Assembly (NCBI GenBank): GCA_013002645.1
Contig: JABDJF010000233.1
Location: 1 to 7,878 of the forward strand
Source of the DNA: Myxococcales bacterium
GTDB lineage: Bacteria > Myxococcota_A > Polyangia > Polyangiales > Houyiibacteriaceae
Reading direction: 5' to 3'
Length of the DNA stretch: 7,878 nucleotides
In this document: in pieces, positions 1 to 5,819 of the stretch
How the letters are laid out: every line of letters starts with the position of its first letter
How positions within the stretch are numbered: position 1 is the stretch's first letter
The notes under the pieces: model-generated
What the model was told of the DNA's origin: nothing
What the model saw: only the letters and a program-made list of their open reading frames with translations
Databases searched by the model: none
Position numbers and translations under genes: made by a program

Positions 1-121
1 GAACGAGGCCGGGAACGAGGCCGGGAACGAGGCCGGAAACGAGGCCGAGAACGAGGCCGGGAACGAGGCCGGGAACGAGGCCGAGAACGAGGCCGAGAAC
101 GAGGCCGAGAACGAGGCCGGG
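1..121. repeat. 12-bp tandem repeat array, 10 copies
   Basis: Unit AACGAGGCCGGG is repeated ten times without gaps (units start at 2, 14, 26, 38, 50, 62, 74, 86, 98 and 110). Variation is confined to the last two bases: GGG, GGA or GAG as the fourth codon. The period is a multiple of three, so gain or loss of units would lengthen or shorten the encoded tail without shifting the frame. The array may continue upstream of the window, because base 1 fits the previous unit. Confidence 0.97.
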
Positions 122-157
122 GGGGCGACGGAGAGCAACTCGCCCGCCGCCGACTGA
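1..157 (+). CDS. C-terminal end of an unidentified protein with an NEAG/NEAE repeat tail (5' end outside window)
   Basis: Only the last 51 codons are visible, read from base 2 to the TGA at 155-157. They encode ten tetrapeptides, Asn-Glu-Ala followed by Gly or Glu (order G,G,G,E,G,G,E,E,E,G), then the tail GATESNSPAAD. The stretch is very acidic and low in complexity, with no hydrophobic residue larger than Ala, so it is probably a disordered tail or linker rather than a folded domain. The repeat leaves all three plus frames open. I chose this frame because it gives a compositionally sensible acidic tail and stops soon after the array; frame 1 gives a highly basic Glu-Arg-Gly-Arg repeat and runs on without a stop to about 903, antisense to the sulfatase. 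The next gene end, on the minus strand, lies only 10 bp away, which fits convergent genes. The function cannot be judged from this fragment. Confidence 0.55.
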   Translation, partial: NEAGNEAGNEAGNEAENEAGNEAGNEAENEAENEAENEAGGATESNSPAAD

Positions 158-167
158 CCTTCGCAAT

Positions 168-469
168 TCAGTCCAGCAAGTACACCTTCGTCGGCGGAAG
201 GCCGATACCGGGTGCGATTGTGGTGGACCCAACCTCCACGAAACCGCCTGCATCGGCGGCGAACTCGAGCACGCGCCGGGAGTCGATCGCGACTACCGTG
301 TTCACCGCAATCGGGTCGGAGGGGTGCTCTGCGACGCGCCAGATCGATTCGACCGCGACCTCACCGTCCACGACCTCGAGCGAGGGGCGATGCCGGACGA
401 TGCGCGCGCCTGTGGCTCGTCCCCGAAGTGCACGGCAAACCCGACGCCGGCGACTACCAGCCTGCCCCG
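168..469 (-). pseudogene. Gene remnant with an apparent frameshift; C-terminal part of an unidentified protein
   Basis: Downstream of the sulfatase stop, the minus strand reads as protein-like sequence in two frames joined near a GCGCGCGC tract at 402-409. The first part (about 469-410) reads GRLVVAGVGFAVHFGDEPQA. The second part, ending at the stop 168-170, contains RIVRHRPSLEVVDGEVAV, later VNTVVAIDSRRVLEFAADAG, and ends GLPPTKVYLLD. Removing one GC dinucleotide from the tract would fuse both into one frame of about 100 residues (GDEPQA-RIVRHRP). Upstream, the first frame meets a TAA at 470-472 and no convincing start is seen, so this is either a 3' remnant of a longer gene or a short gene starting internally (a GTG around 382 would give about 70 residues). 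The natural-looking C-terminus and the stop 10 bp from the convergent plus-strand gene support a real gene end. I do not recognise the family. Confidence 0.4.
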
Positions 470-474
470 TTACA

Positions 475-2826
475 TCATCGTATAGTGATGCTGACCTGCT
501 CAATCTCGCCGGTAAATCTAAAGGGCGCTTTGTATTCGAACGTGACTGGCTGGCCGCTATCCTCGCCAACACCGAAGGTGTCGATGCCGAAACGGCCGGG
601 AACAGTGGCTTGCATCGTTTGTTCGGCAACCGTTTTGCCATTGACCTTCAGTGTCAGGTCGGCCCCTTTGCCGAGCTCTCCTGGAGCTCCCTTGTAGTCG
701 AAGTCAAGCTCGACCACAGCCTCTCCTTTGGCCAGGGCCGCGTCTCCCTTCAGGACGGTGTGCTTCTCAAAATAGTTGTAGTCGAAGACAGGCACCCCGT
801 CTTTGAGGTAGAGCGTGATGCCGGCGGCAACGCCACCGAAGCCGACAATTACGCCCTCGGTTTTCTTCCCTTTGGTGCGGACCTTTGCAGTGAGCGTCCA
901 TGAGTTGTTCTTCATCGGCGGAGCGGCAGGCTCGGCAATGCGTATCGCACCGGAGTAGTAGGTGTAGTTGTTCGAATCAGTTTCGGCACCCGGTACAGGT
1001 GGCTTGGGTATGCCGAGGCGGGCCGAGCCGCGGTCGTCGAACGGATAAACGTGGTATTTCTCCGCCATTTCGTCGAACTTCGCTTTCAGTTCGGCGAGCT
1101 TTTCCGGATTTTTGGCAGCGAGGTTGTCGGCTTCAGAGAAATCCTCGGTGAGATGATAGAGCTCCCACTCGTCCTCGTCCCAGTTGCCGGGAGCAAGATC
1201 TTGCCGCCACGGTAACGTATGCTGGGCGTTGGCTTTCCAGCCGTCGGCATACATGGAGCGATTCGTGAAAACCTCGAAATACTGCTCGGATCGTCCTTCA
1301 AAATTCGGATCGTTGAAGCTGGCAAGGAAGGATTTTCCCGCCAACGGCTTCTGCTTGATGCCGTTGACCGTGTCGGGCATGGGGATGTTGGCGGCCTCGA
1401 GTATCGTCGGAACGACATCGACAAGGTGTAGGAATGCATCGCGCGGTTTGTCGCCCGGTTTGATTTTGGCCGGCCAGCTGACGACCATCGGGTTGCGGGT
1501 ACCGCCGAGGTGGGACGCGACCTGCTTCACCCATTGGAACGGGGTGTTCCCGGCCCAGGCCCAACCGACCGGATAGTTCGGCTCCGTTTCAGGGCCGCCG
1601 ATCTCGTCAATATGGGGAAGGATTTCCTCAATCGGGGTCTGGATGCCATTGAGTCCTTTGATTTCGTTGATCGTTCCGTCCATCCCACCTTCAGCGGACG
1701 CGCCGTTGTCACCGGCGATGTAGATGACCAGGGTGTTATCGGCGTCGGGCAGTTCCTTCACTGCATCAAGCAGCCGGCCGATCTCATGGTCCGTAAAGGC
1801 GAAATAGCCTGCGAAATTCTCCATCAACGCCGTGTAAAGCTCCTTCTGCTCGGCGCTGAGGCTCTCCCACTCAGAAACCCAGTCGGGACGGGGGGTGAGT
1901 TTGGTATTGGGCGGGATAATCCCCATTTCGAGCTGACGCTTGTAGACGACCTCGCGGTATTGATCCCAGCCCATGTCGAAGAGTCCGTCAAACTTTTCGC
2001 GCCACTCGGCCGTGACGTGGTGCGGTGCATGCATGGCGCCCGGGGCGAAATACATGAAGAACGGTTTGTTGGGCGCGAGCGACTTGGCAAACTTCATTCT
2101 TGCGATAGCCCGGTCGGTCATGTCGCTCATGAAGTGGTAGCCCTCCTCGGGAGTTTCATCCGGTTCGACGGGTACGGTGTTTTCAAAGATGACCGGATAG
2201 TACTGGTGGGTTTCGCCCGCATTGAAGCCATAAAAGTAATCGAACCCCATCCCGGTCGGCCAGCGGTCGAAGGGGCCGGCGACAGTGGTCTCCCAGTCAG
2301 GCGTGTTGTGGTTCTTTCCATACCACCATGTCGTGTATCCGTTTCCTCGCAGAACCTCACCAATGGTGGCGGTGTCCTTGGGGAGCATGGTGGAGTAGTT
2401 CGGGAAACCGGTCGCCCACTCCATCAAAAAGCCGTTGGCCGAGTCGTGGTGGTTGCGGCCGGTCAGCAGCGCCGCGCGGGAAGGCCCGCAGATCGCAGTG
2501 GTGTGAAAATGGTTATAGCGAATCCCTTCTGAAGCGAGCTCGTCGAGATGCGGCGTAGGGATGAGCCCCCCGAAGGTCGAAGGCTGACCGAAGCCCACAT
2601 CGTCGAGCAGGATGACGATGACGTTGGGCGCGTCGTCCGGGGCGGAAGGGGGTCTCGGCCAATCGGCTTCGGATTCTTCATAGGTCTTTCCGATCGTACC
2701 CTCGAAAGGGGAGAGTGGAATCGGCAACGAATTGCCGTTCGGCTGCTGACTTGCACAGGCAGCGGAGGCCAGGACCAAAGTGGCGATCACATAGAGGTTA
2801 CGGAAGACGATCCCTTTTCTTCTCAT
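475..2826 (-). CDS. Secreted formylglycine-dependent arylsulfatase (sulfatase family, about 780-aa class)
   Basis: This 783-residue enzyme should hydrolyse sulfate esters outside the cytoplasm. The sulfatase signature CGPSRAALLTGR carries the cysteine (Cys113) that a formylglycine-generating enzyme converts to the catalytic aldehyde. Probable calcium ligands are Asp75-Asp76 (VILLDDVGFG) and Asp373-Asn374 (IAGDNGA). Other likely active-site residues are Arg117, Lys171 and His173 (GKNH), a histidine in MHAPHH (266-270) and Lys434. The N-terminus has a basic start, a hydrophobic stretch (about 10-23) and Cys24 after SAA, so it is a signal peptide and possibly a weak lipobox. The alpha/beta sulfatase fold fills about residues 65-600; residues about 610-783 look like a C-terminal beta-sandwich. 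The size and two-part layout match the long bacterial arylsulfatases such as mycobacterial AtsA/AtsD. The start is supported by AAAGGA 7 bases upstream. The opening codons AGA-AGA-AAA are unusual for GC-rich DNA. No maturase gene is present in the window. The natural substrate is unknown. Confidence 0.96.
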   Translation of the reverse strand: MRRKGIVFRNLYVIATLVLASAACASQQPNGNSLPIPLSPFEGTIGKTYEESEADWPRPPSAPDDAPNVIVILLDDVGFGQPSTFGGLIPTPHLDELASEGIRYNHFHTTAICGPSRAALLTGRNHHDSANGFLMEWATGFPNYSTMLPKDTATIGEVLRGNGYTTWWYGKNHNTPDWETTVAGPFDRWPTGMGFDYFYGFNAGETHQYYPVIFENTVPVEPDETPEEGYHFMSDMTDRAIARMKFAKSLAPNKPFFMYFAPGAMHAPHHVTAEWREKFDGLFDMGWDQYREVVYKRQLEMGIIPPNTKLTPRPDWVSEWESLSAEQKELYTALMENFAGYFAFTDHEIGRLLDAVKELPDADNTLVIYIAGDNGASAEGGMDGTINEIKGLNGIQTPIEEILPHIDEIGGPETEPNYPVGWAWAGNTPFQWVKQVASHLGGTRNPMVVSWPAKIKPGDKPRDAFLHLVDVVPTILEAANIPMPDTVNGIKQKPLAGKSFLASFNDPNFEGRSEQYFEVFTNRSMYADGWKANAQHTLPWRQDLAPGNWDEDEWELYHLTEDFSEADNLAAKNPEKLAELKAKFDEMAEKYHVYPFDDRGSARLGIPKPPVPGAETDSNNYTYYSGAIRIAEPAAPPMKNNSWTLTAKVRTKGKKTEGVIVGFGGVAAGITLYLKDGVPVFDYNYFEKHTVLKGDAALAKGEAVVELDFDYKGAPGELGKGADLTLKVNGKTVAEQTMQATVPGRFGIDTFGVGEDSGQPVTFEYKAPFRFTGEIEQVSITIR

Positions 2827-2833
2827 GTTGTCG

Positions 2834-2840
2834 TCCTTTC
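2834..2840 (-). promoter_or_regulatory. Ribosome binding site of the sulfatase gene
   Basis: On the minus strand, GAAAGGA lies 7 bases (CGACAAC) before the ATG at 2826. This is a good Shine-Dalgarno match and supports that ATG as the start. Confidence 0.7.
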
Positions 2841-2855
2841 TGCCTATGCCAAAAC

Positions 2856-2876
2856 GACATTGAGATTCATTGTCAA
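2856..2876 (-). promoter_or_regulatory. Putative sulfatase promoter -35 box overlapped by an operator-like dyad
   Basis: A perfect TTGACA hexamer is read on the minus strand at 2876-2871, about 45 bases before the sulfatase start. No convincing TATAAT follows at 16-18 bases, so the -10 element is weak or uses another consensus. Overlapping the box is an imperfect palindrome at 2856-2874 (plus strand GACATTGA-GAT-TCATTGTC), with 7 of 8 arm positions complementary. A dyad in this position would suit a transcription factor regulating the sulfatase. Both readings come from pattern alone. Confidence 0.35.
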
Positions 2877-2930
2877 AGTTTTCTCAGTACTCAGCCTTTT
2901 CGCAAGAGGTGTTGCCAAAACTGGCGAAGC

Positions 2931-3128
2931 TTATTGTTCTGACGTGGCCGCGTCGAGCACTTCGGTGACCTTGGCGGCGGGAAGCGCAGTCGCCCTTTCC
3001 GGGTCACCGACTTGCGGGCCGACTAGGATGAGTTGCTCGATGGCAGTAATCGGATAGTCGAGTTGCAAAGTGCACTCCGATTTGTCGATGCTAGCATCCT
3101 GCATCGTGAAGCGGAGGTGAGGACTCAT
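2931..3128 (-). CDS. Possible small hypothetical protein (65 aa) between the divergent genes
   Basis: The reading frame starts at ATG 3128 (MSPHLRFTMQDASIDKSE...) and ends with TEVLDAATSEQ at the stop 2931-2933. Its composition looks natural: mixed hydrophobic and charged residues, with a segment LDYPITAIEQLILVGPQVGD that could form strand and turn. The frame stays open further upstream to 3275, but that part is antisense to the lipoprotein leader and less protein-like. No good ribosome binding site precedes 3128. The start overlaps the ATG of the opposite-strand gene in the shared CATG at 3126-3129. Nothing identifies a family. It may be a tiny gene, a remnant of an older gene, or chance open sequence; the divergent-promoter location argues for caution. 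Confidence 0.3.
   Translation of the reverse strand: MSPHLRFTMQDASIDKSECTLQLDYPITAIEQLILVGPQVGDPERATALPAAKVTEVLDAATSEQ
3087..3098. promoter_or_regulatory. 12-bp perfect palindrome upstream of the propeller lipoprotein gene
   Basis: GATGCTAGCATC is its own reverse complement and lies 14 bases before the Shine-Dalgarno sequence of the gene at 3127. It could be an operator for that gene. If the small minus-strand ORF is real, the palindrome lies inside its coding sequence. No binding protein can be named. Confidence 0.3.
3113..3120 (+). promoter_or_regulatory. Strong ribosome binding site for the propeller lipoprotein gene
   Basis: GGAGGTGA is a near-perfect Shine-Dalgarno sequence ending 6 bases before the ATG at 3127. 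It fixes the start of the 645-aa gene and implies efficient translation. Confidence 0.85.
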
Positions 3129-5064
3129 GGACCAAAGCACTCTGAGTTGGACAAGGCATTCGAAATCCGTGGTCGGTTTCTTCATCCTATTCGTCTGCGC
3201 CTGCGCATCGCGTGGCCCGGGGGCCGACGAGCCCTGCTCGACGTATTCGGTTGACGACAAGGTTTTCGAGTTCAAGCCCCAGTTGGCGAACGTCGAGGTG
3301 AAGTGGTTCGAGGAATGGACGTCGCGCTACGGAGAGACGCTGCCTGAGCCACTTCCTCCCCAGAAGAACTGGCAGCACCCGATCCTCTCCGACCGCTACG
3401 CAGGCACGATGCACGAGGACAGCTTCGCAACCGACGTGAGCCACTTCCCAGGTCCCATCCCTGCCAACGCAAAAGTCGGCTACTTTCACGTGCTCGAGAA
3501 GGGCAAGCATCTCTCGGGGATGGCGCCGCTGTACACGTTCCTCGATGACCAAACGGTCGTGACGATCTCGTTTGGGCGGGACGCGGCGACGCTCATTGTG
3601 ATCGACATCTCCGGTCCGCCACCGCGGGTTATCGACTCCGTCTCGATTCCCGGTCGCGGGAACAAGATGCGAGAGGTCGCTGGCACCAAGGGGCGAATCG
3701 CGGTGTTTCGCGACACGTCGGGTGGCGCCTATTCGTACCTGGCTAGCAATGGCGACGTCTATGTCCCTGGAGCCAACGACACGATCGTTCGCATTCCGAT
3801 CCGTGATCGTCGGGTCGTCCGCGACGAGATGGTCTACCTGAACCTCGGCATCGCGGTGGGGAAGGGCACCGTTGTCGAAGAGATCCTCAACAAGAAACCA
3901 AAGGACAACAAACTCACCGCAATTATGCCCGATGCAAACGGCCGCGTTTGGTTCACCTCGAAGTACGGCGTGGTCGGCGTGATTGATACGCTGGGTCAGA
4001 AGACCGAGGATGGTTGCCCGAAGATCTACGCGGCGGCAATCCAGTTGTTTGCGGCCGAAGCCAAGATCCGGCAGCTCTTCTCGCCGCTTCCGGAGGGCGC
4101 GGAGGAGTTCCTGGCCGACGCAAAGAAGGCCCAAGCGGACCAGGACATCGACGAGTTCCCCGATATCCGAAAGCGATTTCGAGAGCTATTTCTAGGCGAG
4201 TCAGATTTCGCCGAGCAGATTCAAAACTCGTTTTCGGTCGGCCCCGACGGCGTCTACATCGTCTCGAACATCGCTCTCTACAAGCTTCGCTTCAACGACG
4301 AGTCCGAGAAGGTCGAGCTGGATCCGAACTGGAACGGGACCTACTCGAAGGGCGACCTCACCTATGACAACGACCACAAGATCAAACCCGGCCACCTCAA
4401 CGATGGGAGCGGCACGACGCCGACGTTGATCGGGGATCGGTTTGTCGCGATCGTCGATAACGGCCCCGAGCAGGTGCACCTGAACGTGTTCCGTCAGAAC
4501 GACGGTGCGCTGGTCAGCAAGCTGCCTCTGTTCGAAGCGGGCAAGGGCGCCGTCGAGAACTCGGTCGTGGCCTACAAAGACCACCTCATCGTCGGCAACA
4601 CCTACGGCTACGTCGACCCCTTCAAGGAGAACGCCACCGCCGGCGGCATCATGCGGTTCGACTTCGACCACGAGGCAGGAGTGTACAAGGTGGTCGCAGG
4701 CTGGCCCGCGACCGGGCACTTCGACGCGAAAACGGCGACTCCCAAGCTCTCGACCGCCCGCGGCTTGATCTACGTCTATCAACGCGACGAGGAGCCGGTG
4801 AACGGCCATCATGATTGGATGCTAACGGCGCTCGACTTTCGAACGGGGTGGCGCGTGTTCCGTATCAAGGGCTACTTCAACGAAGGCGAGTTCGACGACA
4901 ACGTCACGCGTATCGTGGAGCGGGCCGCCCTCGGCAAGGGCAACTACGATCGAAAGGTCTTCAACAACATCTGGGGTACGTTCACGTTCGGCCCCGACAA
5001 CACGGTCTATCTCGGCGCCTACCGCGGATTCATGAGATTCTGGTCGGACGACGAGTTGCCATAG
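3127..5064 (+). CDS. Exported beta-propeller-like lipoprotein, unrecognised family
   Basis: This is a 645-residue protein. Residues about 15-26 (VVGFFILFVCAC) form a short hydrophobic leader ending in V-C-A-C, a plausible lipobox with Cys26 as the lipidated residue, so it is probably anchored in the cell envelope. Mature sequence is rich in short beta-strand units with blade-like motifs: IMPDANGRVWFTSKYGVVGVID (about 265-286), SVGPDGVYIVSNIALYKL (about 367-385) and FGPDNTVYLGAYRGFMRFW (about 620-640). These resemble NHL, SMP-30 or PQQ-type propellers, but I cannot assign a family. Residues about 300-365 are instead charged and helical (AAEAKIRQLF..., DIRKRFRELFLGESDF), a likely helical insert between blades. 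The start is fixed by the strong Shine-Dalgarno sequence. A FadL-like barrel gene follows after 59 bp on the same strand, suggesting a joint cell-envelope role. No catalytic motif was recognised; binding or scaffolding is equally possible. Confidence 0.9.
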   Translation: MDQSTLSWTRHSKSVVGFFILFVCACASRGPGADEPCSTYSVDDKVFEFKPQLANVEVKWFEEWTSRYGETLPEPLPPQKNWQHPILSDRYAGTMHEDSFATDVSHFPGPIPANAKVGYFHVLEKGKHLSGMAPLYTFLDDQTVVTISFGRDAATLIVIDISGPPPRVIDSVSIPGRGNKMREVAGTKGRIAVFRDTSGGAYSYLASNGDVYVPGANDTIVRIPIRDRRVVRDEMVYLNLGIAVGKGTVVEEILNKKPKDNKLTAIMPDANGRVWFTSKYGVVGVIDTLGQKTEDGCPKIYAAAIQLFAAEAKIRQLFSPLPEGAEEFLADAKKAQADQDIDEFPDIRKRFRELFLGESDFAEQIQNSFSVGPDGVYIVSNIALYKLRFNDESEKVELDPNWNGTYSKGDLTYDNDHKIKPGHLNDGSGTTPTLIGDRFVAIVDNGPEQVHLNVFRQNDGALVSKLPLFEAGKGAVENSVVAYKDHLIVGNTYGYVDPFKENATAGGIMRFDFDHEAGVYKVVAGWPATGHFDAKTATPKLSTARGLIYVYQRDEEPVNGHHDWMLTALDFRTGWRVFRIKGYFNEGEFDDNVTRIVERAALGKGNYDRKVFNNIWGTFTFGPDNTVYLGAYRGFMRFWSDDELP

Positions 5065-5123
5065 ACCTCCGAACCAGTTGACCAACTTCGCAGGACCCTC
5101 GCGCAATCGATTTCGACGCTGCC

Positions 5124-5819
5124 ATGTACGGAATTTTTCTCGTTCTTGGGATCCTCGTCACCGCGCTGCTCGCCGTTCCGGGGATGGCGACGGCGGGGAA
5201 CACCGATGACGTGGTCGCTGGGAACGATGTCGCCCTGACTGGTCGGGCGGTTGTGGCCAACGTTCACACCGGCGGGGCGATGTCGTTCAATCCGGCGGGT
5301 GTGGCGCGGCTCGACAGCCGGGCGGTCGATCTGTCGGTCCTTTCGTACAGCATCGCGAGCGCCCCGGGCACGCTTTCCATCGAGAGCGGGGAGCAAAGCG
5401 CAGGGGACTACTCTGCGCTTCAGGCGATCCCGCGCGCACTCACGTTCGTCGCGTCGCCGCGACCGGAGCTTCGGTGGGGGATGGGCTTTTTCTATTCGCG
5501 CTCGCTCAGTCGGTTTGTGCAGGATTCGGTCTCGACGGCGGCCGACTCCACCGAGCCCTCGGAGTTCTTTGGGACCTCGGACGAGACCAACACGCTCTAT
5601 CACCTGAGCTCAGTGGTGGCCTGGAAGAAGAGCGAGCGCTTTCTCTTGGGCGGCGGGCTCGACATCGTGATCGCCTCCAGGCGGTTCACGAAAATCGTGA
5701 CGGGGGCATACGATGCCGGTGGCACTTTCAGCGCTGCCGCTCTTCGCCGATCTCCAGACCTTGCTCCGCTGCCATCTTTGACAATCGCTCCTGGACATCC
5801 CTTGGTCCTAGCAGCGTGA
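5124..5819 (+). CDS. OmpP1/FadL-like outer-membrane protein, truncated by the adjoining mobile element
   Basis: Residues 1-25 (MYGIFLVLGILVTALLAVPG then MATAG) are a signal peptide. The mature start, with ALTGRAVVANVHTGGAMSFNPAGVARLDSRAVDLSVLSY, matches the pattern of FadL/OmpP1 barrels, where a Gly/Ala-rich segment leads to a conserved NPAG motif. Alternating strands follow (ELRWGMGFFYSRSL, ERFLLGGGLDIVIA). These proteins admit hydrophobic substrates and usually exceed 400 residues; here barrel-like sequence stops near residue 205 (GAYDAGGTFSAAA). The remaining 25 or so residues to the TGA at 5817 are antisense to the relaxase tail. The gene is therefore a 5' fragment, probably non-functional. 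No clear Shine-Dalgarno precedes the ATG, but an in-frame stop at 5079 and the signal peptide favour this start. It probably forms an operon with the upstream lipoprotein gene (59-bp gap). The exact FadL assignment is moderately sure; outer-membrane barrel is more secure. Confidence 0.75.
   Translation: MYGIFLVLGILVTALLAVPGMATAGNTDDVVAGNDVALTGRAVVANVHTGGAMSFNPAGVARLDSRAVDLSVLSYSIASAPGTLSIESGEQSAGDYSALQAIPRALTFVASPRPELRWGMGFFYSRSLSRFVQDSVSTAADSTEPSEFFGTSDETNTLYHLSSVVAWKKSERFLLGGGLDIVIASRRFTKIVTGAYDAGGTFSAAALRRSPDLAPLPSLTIAPGHPLVLAA

Noticed and set aside
1..121. CRISPR array
   Set aside because: The units are contiguous 12-bp repeats with no spacers, and the array is in frame with a coding sequence.
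220..903. Plus-strand frame open from the window start through 903
   Set aside because: The part after 475 is antisense to the sulfatase C-terminus, and the part before is Ser/Arg/Thr-rich with no domain-like features; the adjacent frame explains the repeat tail better.
1510..2532. 340-aa plus-strand open frame
   Set aside because: It is fully antisense to the sulfatase, whose catalytic motifs are intact; open antisense frames are common in GC-rich DNA.
3129..3275. Longer 114-aa version of the small minus-strand ORF
   Set aside because: The additional 49 residues lie antisense to the leader of the lipoprotein gene and look unlike natural protein.
3187..4134. 315-aa minus-strand open frame
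   Set aside because: It is antisense to the lipoprotein gene, which has a strong ribosome binding site and leader; its Arg/Val/Asp-rich composition is typical of a shadow.
5065..5123. Terminator or promoter between the lipoprotein and barrel genes
   Set aside because: No stem-loop with a T-run and no convincing -35/-10 pair were seen in the 59-bp gap.
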